From Alkalihalobacillus deserti (GTDB lineage: Bacteria; Bacillota; Bacilli; Bacillales; Bacillaceae_D), in assembly GCF_020734105.1 (NCBI RefSeq), contig NZ_JAJAFR010000027.1, positions 1 to 35,185 on the forward strand: 35,185 nt of DNA, written 5' to 3'. Below the pieces are notes generated by a model. The model was not told the origin of the DNA, did no database searches, and saw only the letters and a list, made by a program, of their open reading frames with translations. Position 1 is the first letter of the stretch. Each line of letters opens with the position of its first letter. Both the position numbers and the translations under genes were made by a program. Of the stretch, positions 24,494 through 32,213 are shown piece after piece.

Positions 24494-24871
24494 TTATTTA
24501 AAAATGAAAAACCCAAACATAAATAAAAAGATAGATCCAAAAATAGATAACCCAACATAAGAAATTAATGCTTTCCACTTTTTATTGTGAAGCAACAGAA
24601 TAGTCTCTGTACTAAAAGTTGAGAAAGTCGTAAAGGCTCCAAAAAAACCAATGGCTATTAGCAAAAAGGCAGGCTCTTCATAAACGCCTAATGGAATGGT
24701 TTCATAATAAGCACCATAAAATACCCCTAACCCTAATGATCCTAGAATATTGACCATAAGCATCGCTACTGGAAATGGAGGAGAAGAAAATTGTTTCATA
24801 AAAGCAAGGCCGAGTAAATACCTTGAAATCGCCCCAATTGTTCCACCTAAGCTGACTAACAAAATACTCAA
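24494..24871 (-). CDS. crcB: Fluoride channel CrcB (Fluc), second of a pair, 125 aa
   Basis: It is a four-helix membrane protein that forms a dual-topology or hetero-dimer exporting F-. Motifs are GGTIGAISRY, VNILGSLGLG with the conserved Asn, and GFFGAFTTFSTFSTET (the phenylalanine/threonine track). The start is TTG at 24871, overlapping the stop of the upstream crcB (TTGA), behind GGAGGGG. Paired crcB genes usually build a heterodimer. Confidence 0.95.
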   Translation of the reverse strand: MSILLVSLGGTIGAISRYLLGLAFMKQFSSPPFPVAMLMVNILGSLGLGVFYGAYYETIPLGVYEEPAFLLIAIGFFGAFTTFSTFSTETILLLHNKKWKALISYVGLSIFGSIFLFMFGFFIFK

Positions 24872-25281
24872 ACTTTACTCCCCTCCCTCTCTGTTTGCTT
24901 ATAACCTAATTTCTGCCCAAGCATATAACCGAGAAAGGCTAGGATGATTCCACCAAATATAGATACAACTAAGTAAAGCGAGCTCATCCACAAAGTTCGT
25001 TCCAATAACAAAAATACACTATCACTAGCCATTGTTGACATCGTGGTAAATCCTCCACATAGGCCAACCCCAAGACCAACTTTTATCCATTCACGAGGAT
25101 GTCTATAGACAAACCACCCCGTAAGAAAACCGAGCAAACCACTTCCGATTAGATTCTCTAGAACTGTACCAATAGGATAACCGATTGCTAAGGTATATAA
25201 ATTAAGATAATACCTAAGACTCGTTCCAACTGTAGCACCCAGCGCAATCGCAATTATATTTTTAACTATTTGTCTTTTCAC
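24868..25281 (-). CDS. crcB: Fluoride channel CrcB (Fluc), first of a pair, 137 aa
   Basis: The four-helix protein has GATVGTSLRYYL, ENLIGSGLLGF and GLCGGFTTMSTMASD in the expected order. It starts at the GTG at 25281 behind GGGAG, giving (M)KRQIVKNIIAIALGA; longer in-frame starts upstream lack a ribosome site and would add a non-family extension. It is translationally coupled to the next crcB. I looked for a fluoride riboswitch upstream (25282-25430) and found none. The leader is divergent from the M-box of mgtE. Confidence 0.94.
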   Translation of the reverse strand: MKRQIVKNIIAIALGATVGTSLRYYLNLYTLAIGYPIGTVLENLIGSGLLGFLTGWFVYRHPREWIKVGLGVGLCGGFTTMSTMASDSVFLLLERTLWMSSLYLVVSIFGGIILAFLGYMLGQKLGYKQTEREGSKV

Positions 25282-25379
25282 AGGATGACGCTCCCTAATT
25301 CGTACGAATAGTATGATTTTATCGCAAAGAAGCCCCATGTAGCAAGACCAAGCTCTCATTCACCCATTCTACTAACCTA

Positions 25380-25408
25380 TTGACAGATAAACGCATATGA
25401 TTTAGGGT
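25380..25408 (+). promoter_or_regulatory. Possible promoter of the M-box-mgtE transcript
   Basis: A perfect TTGACA (25380-25385), a 17-bp spacer and a poor -10 (TAGGGT, 25403-25408) lie just upstream of the riboswitch. Confidence 0.45.
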
Positions 25409-25430
25409 GGGGATTGTGTAAAATAAAATA

Positions 25431-25592
25431 TACCTCGTTAGGTGAGGCTCCTGTACTGGAGATACGCTGCTGCCCAAAAATGTCCAAAGACGCCAATGGG
25501 TCAACAGGAACTATCGACATAAGGTGGTTCTTAATGTAGCTGGTCTTATGACCTATGCCGTACAGTGCTAAAGCTCTACGAATGGAGGATAA
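25431..25592 (+). ncRNA. M-box (ykoK leader) Mg2+ riboswitch
   Basis: The M-box landmarks are nearly invariant here: CTCGTTAGGTGAGGCTCCTG, GGAGATACGCTGCTGCCC, AAAAATGTCCAAAGACGCC, ATGGGTCAACAG, CATCGACATAAGGTG-like CTATCGACATAAGGTGG, TTAATGTAGCTGG, CTATGCCGTACAGTGCTAAAG and CTCTACG. A terminator hairpin follows at 25626-25657, so high Mg2+ should stop transcription before mgtE. Confidence 0.97.
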
Positions 25593-25625
25593 CTTCTTAA
25601 ATAGAAGGATTTATTTGGCTTTTTA

Positions 25626-25657
25626 AGGCACCTCGCACTCGTTGAGGTGTCTTTTTA
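25626..25657 (+). terminator. Expression-platform terminator of the M-box
   Basis: AGGCACCTC (25626-25634) pairs with GAGGTGTCT (25644-25652) with a G-U pair, followed by TTTTT. It stands between the M-box aptamer and the genes downstream. Confidence 0.88.
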
Positions 25658-25685
25658 TATTTACTATTATTAAGGAGGTGCATGT

Positions 25686-25772
25686 ATGGGTAGAAAATCA
25701 GAACCAGACCCCATTTATTATCAAATAGAAAAAATCCACATGCACCTAGCGGCCTGTGGTGACTCAATTTAG
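25686..25772 (+). CDS. Candidate 28-residue peptide upstream of mgtE
   Basis: ATG at 25686 lies behind a very strong AAGGAGGTG (25672-25680). The frame encodes MGRKSEPDPIYYQIEKIHMH and eight more residues before TAG at 25770-25772. The stop overlaps the start of the mgtE ribosome site (AGAAGGAGG), and mgtE begins 14 bp later. The peptide is hydrophilic with one Cys and two His. I do not recognise it. Placement between the M-box terminator and mgtE means it is made only when the riboswitch allows read-through. A leader peptide, a small partner of MgtE, or a translation booster are all possible. Confidence 0.6.
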   Translation: MGRKSEPDPIYYQIEKIHMHLAACGDSI

Positions 25773-25786
25773 AAGGAGGTCAAACC

Positions 25787-27148
25787 ATGGTCAAACTTAA
25801 CAAAGATACAAGAGAAGAATACGCAAATCATCTACTTCAATTAATTAAAGAGAATGAACTTGAACAATTTCAAGAGGAGTTCCTTCAGCTTCATCCTACA
25901 GATCAAGCCGACATTTATTTAACTCTTGAAAAAGAAGATCGGCAAAGCCTTTATCAAATGATCTCTGCAGAAGAAATGGCTGATGTGTTCCAAGCTCTTG
26001 AAATTGAAGAACAAAAAGATCTTATTACAGAAATCGATCACCATTATGCGGCGGAAATGATTAACCATTTGTATGCAGACGATGCCGCTGACTTTTTAGC
26101 CGAATTAGAACAAAATGAAGCTCTTAAAATCTTAACTGCTATGAACCTAGAAGACGCTAATGATGTAAAGGAATTAATGGCTTATCCACCCAAGACGGCT
26201 GGAGCTATTATGACAAAAGAATTTATCTCCCTTACCTCAACCGATACGGCTCAACAAGTCATTGAACAATTAAGAGAAGATGCTCCTAATGCTGAGACGA
26301 TCTATTATTTATATGTCGTCAATAAACAAAATCAATTAGTCGGTGTTGTTTCCTTACGAGACCTAATTACGGCTCAATCACATGAATTAGTAGAAGATTT
26401 GATGAGTCCGAGAGTCGTATCGGTTGTCTCTACGACTGACCAAGAAGAAGTCGCAGAGATGATTAAAAAATATGATTTCTTAGCAGCTCCTGTTGTTAAC
26501 CCTGATGGTATACTTTTAGGGATTGTAACAGTTGATGATGTTATTGATGTTTTAGAGGATGCAGCAACGGAGGATTTAGGGGATTTCACCGCTTCCCGCG
26601 GAGCAACAGATGTGAATGTTTCTGCTTTTAAAGCAGCAAGGTTACGAGCTCCCTGGATTGTTCTTTTAATGTTCTTTGGACTAATTACCGCTGGAGTAAT
26701 TGATCAATTTGAAGATACACTAAATCAGATTGTATTGCTAGCAGCTTTTATTCCTTTATTAATGGGGTCGGCTGGAAACGCAGGGACACAATCTCTAGCC
26801 GTAGTCGTCCGAGGGCTTGCACTTGGTACTCTTGAAAAGAAAGGTTTATTTAAAACATTATTAAGAGAGTTTAATACCGGTATGATGATTGGATTAATCT
26901 GTGCTCTAGCCATTCTAATCATTATCCCTGTTTTCTACGGGAGCTTTATACTGGCTGTTATCGTCGGGACTTCGATCTTTTGTTCGTTAAGTGTTGCGAC
27001 TGTAGTAGGAGCCATTGTCCCACTAATTATTAGTAAACTTAAATTAGATCCTGCTTTTGCATCTGGTCCCTTTATTACGACAGTCAATGATACTTTAGGT
27101 TTGATCATTTACTTTTCAATTGCGACATCCCTACTTGGTTTTTTATAA
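25787..27148 (+). CDS. mgtE: Magnesium transporter MgtE, 453 aa
   Basis: It is a Mg2+-gated Mg2+ channel. An acidic N domain (about 1-130, with LHPTDQADIYLTLE and LYADDAADFLAELE) and a CBS pair (about 135-260, with PKTAGAIMTKEFISL, DLMSPRVVSVVSTTDQEEVAEM and VTVDDVIDVLED) form the cytosolic Mg2+ sensor. The plug helix is followed by five membrane helices (285-453) with MGSAGNAGTQSLAVVVRGLALG, PLIISKLKLDPAFASGPFITTVND and DTLGLIIYFSIA, including the pore-lining Asp near the end. AGAAGGAGG precedes the ATG. Expression is controlled by the M-box at 25431-25592. Confidence 0.97.
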   Translation: MVKLNKDTREEYANHLLQLIKENELEQFQEEFLQLHPTDQADIYLTLEKEDRQSLYQMISAEEMADVFQALEIEEQKDLITEIDHHYAAEMINHLYADDAADFLAELEQNEALKILTAMNLEDANDVKELMAYPPKTAGAIMTKEFISLTSTDTAQQVIEQLREDAPNAETIYYLYVVNKQNQLVGVVSLRDLITAQSHELVEDLMSPRVVSVVSTTDQEEVAEMIKKYDFLAAPVVNPDGILLGIVTVDDVIDVLEDAATEDLGDFTASRGATDVNVSAFKAARLRAPWIVLLMFFGLITAGVIDQFEDTLNQIVLLAAFIPLLMGSAGNAGTQSLAVVVRGLALGTLEKKGLFKTLLREFNTGMMIGLICALAILIIIPVFYGSFILAVIVGTSIFCSLSVATVVGAIVPLIISKLKLDPAFASGPFITTVNDTLGLIIYFSIATSLLGFL

Positions 27149-27324
27149 ATAGGATTTCCCCAACTTTCTCTCAGCAATGCCGAGTCGTTACTAAAGGCGA
27201 GTGAGCAGTTGTCAAGCCATTGCAACTCTTTTAATAAAGCAGGTAATTAGAGCTTTTCTTCTAGACATTTCATTTTTTGCTTTGGCTATTAGGACGTGAT
27301 AATGTTGAACACGAACATTAAGGT

Positions 27325-27370
27325 AAAAGAGTAACTCAGGTCCAATTTAAAACATGAGTTACTCTTTTTT
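27325..27370 (+). terminator. Terminator of the mgtE transcript
   Basis: A 13-bp perfect stem (AAAGAGTAACTCA with TGAGTTACTCTTT) and a T run through 27371. The 27,149-27,324 stretch between mgtE and this hairpin holds no gene that I can see. Confidence 0.88.
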
Positions 27371-27452
27371 TCATACATTGTTCTCGAACAACTCGTTTCT
27401 TTCTTTAATATTAGCTATAATTAGAACAAGCCCTACAGAACAGGAAGATAAA

Positions 27453-28052
27453 ATGGAACTATTAAAGCATCTTATTTTTGAATATGGCTATTGGGGGATT
27501 TTTCTGGCTCTAGTTGGTGGAATAGTGGGACTCCCTGTCCCTGATGAAATCTTGTTAGTCACCATAGGATACTATGCTTATCTTGGCAGAGTCGACATTT
27601 ATACGGCGTTAGTAAGTTCTTATCTAGGCTCTATTATTGGCATCACGATTAGCTATCTCCTCGGTACAAAATTGGGTTTACCGTTTCTTTTGAATTACGG
27701 TGAAAAAATACGTCTTACTCCTACACGGGTGCACAAAGCACAACAGCTTTTTTTCAAACATGGCAAATGGTTATTAGTCATTGGTTATTTTATTCCCGGG
27801 GTTAGACATTTAACAGGTTATCTAGCAGGCATTGCTCGCATGCCTCTTCGGACTTTTATGATATATTCTTACGTTGGTGCTTTGTTCTGGGTTACATTAT
27901 TTGTTGTGACTGGCTACGAGCTCGGAATAAAGTGGTATTATTTAAAACAATCGTTTGAGACCTATAAAATCATCATCTACTTTAGTGTTTCCGTTCTTTT
28001 ATCGATTGTTGCATTGCTTTTCTTTTTTAGAACGAAGAATAAAAAACGTTAG
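27453..28052 (+). CDS. DedA-family membrane protein, 199 aa
   Basis: It is a SNARE-associated/DedA (VTT-domain) protein, thought to move undecaprenyl phosphate or phospholipids across the membrane. Motifs are GGIVGLPVPDEILLVTIGYYAYLG, GSIIGITISYLLGTKLG and FIPGVRHLTGYLAGIARMPLRTFMIYSYVGALFW, which is the re-entrant family signature with its Arg residues. The start is the ATG at 27453 behind AGGAAG; an earlier in-frame ATG lies inside the mgtE terminator. A basic tail ends RTKNKKR. Which DedA subgroup it is cannot be told here. Confidence 0.93.
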   Translation: MELLKHLIFEYGYWGIFLALVGGIVGLPVPDEILLVTIGYYAYLGRVDIYTALVSSYLGSIIGITISYLLGTKLGLPFLLNYGEKIRLTPTRVHKAQQLFFKHGKWLLVIGYFIPGVRHLTGYLAGIARMPLRTFMIYSYVGALFWVTLFVVTGYELGIKWYYLKQSFETYKIIIYFSVSVLLSIVALLFFFRTKNKKR

Positions 28053-28120
28053 TTCAGCCTAATCGGTTTCGTTCAAAGGTGCATTGCAACTATTCAACAA
28101 AAAAAAAAATGAATTAGATC

Positions 28121-28157
28121 AGAGCTTTGGAATTCCCCTAAGCTCTTTACTATTTTT
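28121..28157 (+). terminator. Probable terminator of the dedA gene
   Basis: AGAGCTT (28121-28127) pairs with AAGCTCT (28140-28146), followed by TTACTATTTTTT. The rest of the gap to moaC (28,158-28,378) shows no gene. Confidence 0.6.
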
Positions 28158-28378
28158 TCATGTAAACTAAAAAGCTCTAAATAATGAAAATCGATGCTAA
28201 CTTACACATTCCCCCATTTGTTTAAAACCAAACTTAGGGTGAAAGTCTAAAACACTTTTATTTGCAAAAAGATACATCGTACGTAGAAGCAGCCTTTACA
28301 AAAAGATTCAAGGAGCACTAGTAGATGCTTTCCTTGTCCTTACGCCTACAAATAAGATATTTATTAGGAGTTGATCAT

Positions 28379-28864
28379 ATGAGTAATTTTACACATTGGA
28401 ATGAAGAAGGACGACCTAAAATGGTTGATATTACCGAAAAAAACGAGACTACTCGTACTGCCGTTGCTCAAAGTACGATTATTTTTAAAAAAGAGCTGTA
28501 CGAGGCTATCCAAAACCAACAACTCAAAAAGGGTGACCCTTTACAAGTATCACAAATCGCTGGAATTATGGCTGCTAAAAAAACATCTGATCTTATTCCG
28601 ATGTGCCACCCTATTCAAATAAAAGGAGTAGATTTTACATTTGAATATAAGGAAGCGGATGATCAACACCATTTAATCATCCAAGCCTCTGTTCGTTGTA
28701 ACGGTAGCACTGGAGTTGAGATGGAAGCTTTAACAGCCGTATCAGTTGCAGCCCTTACTTTTTACGATATGTGTAAGGCTATTGATAAAAGTATTTGTAT
28801 AAAAGAAACTATGTTAATAAGCAAAACAGGCGGAAAAAACGGGGATTATCATTTATTTAAATAA
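28379..28864 (+). CDS. moaC: Cyclic pyranopterin monophosphate synthase MoaC, 161 aa
   Basis: It makes cyclic pyranopterin monophosphate in molybdenum cofactor synthesis. The family blocks are clear: MVDITEKNETTRTAVAQ, KKTSDLIPMCHPIQIKGVDFTF with the catalytic His region, CNGSTGVEMEALTAVSVAALTFYDMCKAIDK, and LISKTGGKNGDYHL at the C terminus. I start at the ATG at 28379 behind AGGAG. It stands alone here, while in B. subtilis (from memory) moaC lies between ydiF and rex, so it has been moved. No other moa genes are in the window and no Moco riboswitch was recognised upstream. Confidence 0.96.
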   Translation: MSNFTHWNEEGRPKMVDITEKNETTRTAVAQSTIIFKKELYEAIQNQQLKKGDPLQVSQIAGIMAAKKTSDLIPMCHPIQIKGVDFTFEYKEADDQHHLIIQASVRCNGSTGVEMEALTAVSVAALTFYDMCKAIDKSICIKETMLISKTGGKNGDYHLFK

Positions 28865-28865
28865 A

Positions 28866-28911
28866 TGTTTGTTTAAAAGGGGGATCACTTATTACCCCCT
28901 CTAAACAAACA
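28866..28911 (+). terminator. Long inverted repeat after moaC
   Basis: TGTTTGTTTAAAAGGGGG (28866-28883) pairs with CCCCCTCTAAACAAACA (28895-28911) with one bulge. There is no T run after it, so terminator function is likely but not certain. Confidence 0.5.
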
Positions 28912-29162
28912 GTTTAAAGTAGAGCGTCCTAGCCAAGTATAGGTAGCTGATATTACGTATATATGGAAAAGTAATAGTTGGTTATATTTAGCCTCAATTA
29001 TGGATCTTAAGCGAATCCATTCGACTATTCATCATATGTCATTCTTTTAAAATGTTCTTCTTTCTCTTTTAGTCATAATTGATTCACTCGCTACCCTTGA
29101 ACATTAGCACCCCATTTGGTGTATATTCCTCGATAGCAACTGCTTTTAGAGCAATTTCAACG
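28912..29162. other. Intergenic stretch with a short minus-strand coding-like fragment
   Basis: On the minus strand, directly after the lipoprotein gene, an open fragment of about 25 codons reads VEIALKAVAIEEYTPNGVLMF before a stop near 29,085. It has no start with a ribosome site. It may be a relic of a longer gene; I could not identify it. Confidence 0.3.
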
Positions 29163-29576
29163 TTACTTTAATAAAATGTTTTTAAGTGTATTTGTATTAT
29201 CTTTATCTAATTCCCCATAACTTTCGTTTTCATTATTGCTACCAATTGTTGCTGTACCTGCATTTTCGTTAAACCAAATTTGATATTCAACTAGTCTTTC
29301 AGGCATATTTTCATCAAAAGTGTAAAACAAAGTCGTTTCCACATCTGGTTTCCTATCTATATTAACCACTTTATCATCCCATTTGATTTGTTTAAATGCC
29401 TCCCTTAACAACTCTAATAATTCGTTATCCGTTATCATTATGGCTTCATTGTGATTTTCTTCTGTATCCATTTTTTGAACATCAACTCTTATTAATTGCC
29501 CCTTTTCTTCTCTCATACAGCCGACCAATAGCACTATAAAAACCAAAAGAAAAGTGAAATTTATTATCTTTTTCAT
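29163..29576 (-). CDS. Putative small lipoprotein, 137 aa
   Basis: The N terminus is a lipoprotein signal (KKIINFTFLLVFIVLLVGC, Cys at residue 20). The rest is hydrophilic and acidic, with no motif I recognise; MITDNELLELLREAFKQIKWDD is a helical stretch and the tail is rich in Asn, Glu and Asp. GGAGG lies seven bases before the ATG. It is monocistronic with wide gaps on both sides. It would sit on the outer face of the membrane. Confidence 0.75.
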   Translation of the reverse strand: MKKIINFTFLLVFIVLLVGCMREEKGQLIRVDVQKMDTEENHNEAIMITDNELLELLREAFKQIKWDDKVVNIDRKPDVETTLFYTFDENMPERLVEYQIWFNENAGTATIGSNNENESYGELDKDNTNTLKNILLK

Positions 29577-29945
29577 AAAACACCTCCATAAACTTAGACG
29601 TTTACGTTTACCTTATATATAGTTCCATCTTTTCTAGCTTAACAGGAAAAAACTGAACAACTCTTATATCACCCTTGCACCCGTTAATAAAAAATTTTTC
29701 AATAAAAATGAACTTGCCACTATCTTCAGAAGTTACTGGATAATCAATCTAGCCCATAATTCTTTGATCATTTTTCATTATGTTACAAACTGAAAACCTT
29801 TAAAAAGGAGTAAAATATAAATATGGTATATGTTACCTGTCGATTATTTTACGAAATAGCAATAAACAAATCAATTAAAAAGTGTAGAGAAACCCATACT
29901 ACAACAAATACAAAAACGAAGATTAGAACGAAAGTAGGTGTAACA
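29577..29945. other. Intergenic stretch without a supported gene
   Basis: The frame open from 29823 to the next gene lacks a ribosome site and is not taken as coding. A fragment GCACCCGTTA near 29672 recalls the repeat at 31806 and 33754. Confidence 0.3.
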
Positions 29946-30128
29946 ATGAAAGAACTAAAGATAAAAGTAAGCCAAGAGGTAGAAGATAAATTAAAAGCGA
30001 TTGCTCAGAAAAAGGATCTAACAATAGAGGATGCGGCTACCCTTGTACTAACGCAGTACACCGCTCGTTACATCAATCTAATACAGCGTTTTAGAAAGAG
30101 ACAAATAGGTAATATAAAACATGACTGA
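29946..30128 (+). CDS. Small basic protein, ribbon-helix-helix-like, 60 aa
   Basis: It starts at the ATG at 29946 behind AGGTG. KELKIKVSQEVEDKLKAIAQKKDLTIEDAATLVL has the pattern of an RHH domain: a short alternating strand, helix A, a turn, then helix B. A basic tail (FRKRQIGNIKH) follows. RHH proteins bind DNA as dimers and many are antitoxins, but no toxin gene is adjacent. The strand-helix-helix reading is by eye only. Confidence 0.5.
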   Translation: MKELKIKVSQEVEDKLKAIAQKKDLTIEDAATLVLTQYTARYINLIQRFRKRQIGNIKHD

Positions 30129-30618
30129 TATAAAGATGAGAAACTGTTACCAAAATCAATTATTTTTTGAAATCTTCATTGAATATCTCTTCTTCAATAG
30201 TTCAATAAGAAAAAAAGAGCTGATGATCAAACATCTCTCAATATAAGATACTTATTTAAAAAGCCCTGTATTCTGTTTACATATAAACAATTAATAACTA
30301 ATATGTCAAGAATATGACTATTAGCTGCACTGAAAACGTCCATTTGAAAACGCTCTTGTTCTGATGTTCTACCATAAGAAAACAAATGTTTTTGTTCCAC
30401 TATTCTGGCGCTTATTTACAGTATGATTATTGAACGTATTCAACGTATGTAATGATAAAGGCTGTACTCTATTAACTTTTATGAAGTTTTTCGAACAGAC
30501 TGTATATAAGATACCCTTAAGTTCAATAACAACCGGTGTTGCCATACTTGAAAAATTTCCCTCTTATTTTTTTTGAAAATATGACTGAAAATAAAGAAGA
30601 AATTTAATTAAGGAAGTG
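30129..30618. other. Intergenic stretch, possible worn repeat
   Basis: No gene is seen. Around 30,394-30,440 the sequence TTGTTCCACT...GCGCTTATTTACAGTATGATTATTG recalls TTGTTCCACT...GCACCCGTTACTTTAAGTACAAT at 33,741-33,776, so a decayed copy of that repeat is likely. Confidence 0.3.
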
Positions 30619-30624
30619 ATGCCA

Positions 30625-30780
30625 GTGTTTGAAAATAATCCTGAAGAAGTTGATCAAATTGTTCAAAAAGCAAAAGCTGAAGATGAAAATGCGAAGAATG
30701 CAACAGAAATTGTCAATGATGCAATCTCTAAGATGAATCCACAACGAAATCAAGAAGATAAATCTCAGAATCATCGTTAG
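30625..30780 (+). CDS. Small acidic hypothetical protein, 51 aa
   Basis: The frame starts at GTG 30625 (or ATG 30619, two codons earlier) behind AAGGAAG and ends at TAG 30778-30780. It encodes FENNPEEVDQIVQKAKAEDE and a further helical, Asn/Gln/Glu-rich stretch with no Cys and no hydrophobic segment. A perfect terminator follows 24 bp later. The composition resembles small spore or coiled-coil proteins, but I do not recognise the family. Confidence 0.6.
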   Translation: MFENNPEEVDQIVQKAKAEDENAKNATEIVNDAISKMNPQRNQEDKSQNHR

Positions 30781-30803
30781 AAGTCACAAGAGGACCCTCA
30801 TTT

Positions 30804-30840
30804 AAAAAGGTAAGTAGCTATTATGCTACTTACCTTTTTT
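30804..30840 (+). terminator. Terminator after the 51-residue gene
   Basis: A perfect 15-bp stem (30804-30818 with 30825-30839), a 6-nt loop and a T run. The A run on the other side would also let it work on the minus strand, after the GGDEF relic. Confidence 0.9.
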
Positions 30841-30916
30841 GATAACAGATGTGATGTTCTTATGCAGGCATTGCAAGCCGTTAGCAAAACACTTTAGGTT
30901 ATTAAATAAAGAATTG

Positions 30917-31068
30917 TTAATTGTTTTTTTCACGCTTTTTAGCTAAATACATTGCTGCATCAATACTTTTTATAAGTTATTTACTATATATTAACCATCA
31001 GTAGGAAACAGACTTATTTCTATGCTACAAGAAATAAAGAATTCTTCGTTATCTTATGAAAATAAATT
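30917..31068 (-). pseudogene. Relic of a GGDEF (diguanylate cyclase) domain C terminus
   Basis: On the minus strand EEFFISCSIEISLFPTDG (31047-30994) is followed, after a stop and a small loss, by LIKSIDAAMYLAKKREKNN and TAA (30976-30917). This is the end of a GGDEF domain, whose usual form is S-I-G-I-S-x-(Y/F)-P-x-D-G ... (D/E)LIKxADxAMYxAKxxGKN. A further fragment, LEEIYFHK, fits just upstream after a one-base shift. The catalytic GGDEF part is gone. An interspersed-repeat fragment lies upstream near 31,100-31,130. Confidence 0.6.
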
Positions 31069-31265
31069 TCTTCCAATTTGTTCGATTATGAAAAACGTTT
31101 GTTGAAGTATTCTGCTCGTTAGCACAATAACAAAAGGCACTGATCGTTGTTAAAGTAGCACACACTTTACTTGAATTAGAAACTTTATGCGGTAGAGCGA
31201 CATTACGAAACAGGTACTTCGATGATTTACAAGTATGAAAATTTCGAGGTATAAACCTCAAGGCA

Positions 31266-31292
31266 TAAAAAAGAGGAGAGAGTTTCTCTCCT
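31266..31292 (-). terminator. Terminator of the 86-residue gene
   Basis: AGGAGAGA (31274-31281) and TCTCTCCT (31285-31292) form the stem; on the minus strand CTTTTTTATG follows. It lies 3 bp past the stop codon. Confidence 0.75.
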
Positions 31293-31294
31293 TG

Positions 31295-31555
31295 TTATTG
31301 AGGTTCATGTCCGATAATTGGCGAACCAGTTGAAGTATGTTCATTTACCCAATCAAGAGATACCTTTGAAACGGCTGACCAATTAGGGATTTGGTTGCTA
31401 TGTTGCTCTACCCAACTCATACAATATTGTGGGTCTATGCTCTTTTCTCGGCATTGTGCTAAGAAAGACTGAATGTTTTCCTCATTACAATTTTCCCATG
31501 AACCACACATTTCGGCCCAAATGCGTTCCATTTCCTGTTTGATATCGTTTGCCAT
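31295..31555 (-). CDS. Hypothetical protein, 86 aa
   Basis: It starts with ATG at 31555 behind GGAGGAATC and ends at a terminator. The product is soluble and acidic, with four Cys (in AEMCGSWENCNEENI, FLAQCREKS and DPQYCMSW) and several Trp. The two repeated-looking units SWENC...IQSFLAQCR and SWVEQ...VSLDWVNEH suggest a small helical fold. I recognise no family. Strong expression signals on both sides argue that it is real. Confidence 0.7.
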   Translation of the reverse strand: MANDIKQEMERIWAEMCGSWENCNEENIQSFLAQCREKSIDPQYCMSWVEQHSNQIPNWSAVSKVSLDWVNEHTSTGSPIIGHEPQ

Positions 31556-31699
31556 ATTTGATTCCTCCTTGATTTAAATCAGACAAATTAAGTTTGTCCA
31601 AGGAGAAGAAATATATTACAGAAGAGGTTCGATGTAGACCGAAACAATTTGATCTTTAAGGAGATTAATATCACAGTACGTTCATTATCTGCTTATTGA

Positions 31700-31840
31700 A
31701 GTAACCTGCTACAATAGTCGAATAACCCTTACTACATTTAGTCTTAACGTTAATCTCCTTACTTGGGAGGTAAAAGGAAAAAGCGTTCCTGCTTATGAAA
31801 GAAACGCACCCGTTACTTTAAGTACAATGATTCACAATAT
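31700..31840 (+). repeat. Interspersed repeat, copy 1 (GCACCCGTTACTTTAAGTAC type)
   Basis: Two blocks shared with 33,687-33,786: AACCTGC...ATAGTCGAATAA (31703-31724) and a 33-bp block at 31806-31838 starting GCACCCGTTACTTTAAGTAC and ending TTCACAAT (two mismatches in 33). The sequence between the blocks has diverged. There is no coding potential. Confidence 0.6.
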
Positions 31841-31850
31841 CAGAAATTCC

Positions 31851-32066
31851 TTAATCCTGTTTGTTACTTAATAACTCTTCCATATTCTTTTCTAATTCTT
31901 CAATTCTGGTTTCCTGTTTTATAAAAAATGTAATTAACACTGCTAATACGAATGCAATAACAATAATTAAAGCCCAAATGTTTTCTACTATAAGACCGAG
32001 GAAGAAAAATGCAAAAATCCAACAAATAACTATACAAGCCAAAAATGCACCAATAAATTCTTTCAA
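31851..32066 (-). CDS. Small membrane protein with coiled-coil tail, 71 aa
   Basis: Two hydrophobic helices (FIGAFLACIVICWIFAFFFL and IWALIIVIAFVLAVLITFFI) are followed by a short coiled coil (ETRIEELEKNMEELLSNK). The start is TTG at 32066, nine bases behind GGAGG. The layout is common among small Bacillus membrane proteins of unknown function. Confidence 0.65.
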   Translation of the reverse strand: MKEFIGAFLACIVICWIFAFFFLGLIVENIWALIIVIAFVLAVLITFFIKQETRIEELEKNMEELLSNKQD

Positions 32067-32213
32067 TTTTAAATACCTCCTTCATATCATAAATAATCTT
32101 TTATAGTAAATTAACATTCCTATTGTAATTTCTTATTTAGCGCAAGAAGAAAAGGAACTGCCGCAACGACAACTCCAATTATTCCGTTCAAGCACCCTTT
32201 AGTTTAAAATTAC

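Noticed and set aside
25282..25430. Fluoride riboswitch expected upstream of the crcB pair
   Set aside because: The conserved GATGG-GTTC-CC and CTGATG-CTCCTAC blocks of the crcB RNA motif are absent on the minus strand.
25319..25504. 61-codon minus-strand frame
   Set aside because: It is antisense to the M-box riboswitch and has no ribosome site.
29823..29945. N-terminal extension of the RHH-like gene
   Set aside because: The extension lacks a ribosome site and does not fit the RHH fold, which begins at the ATG at 29946.
31049..31261. 70-codon minus-strand frame
   Set aside because: It is in a different frame from the GGDEF relic, crosses a repeat fragment and has no family-like sequence.
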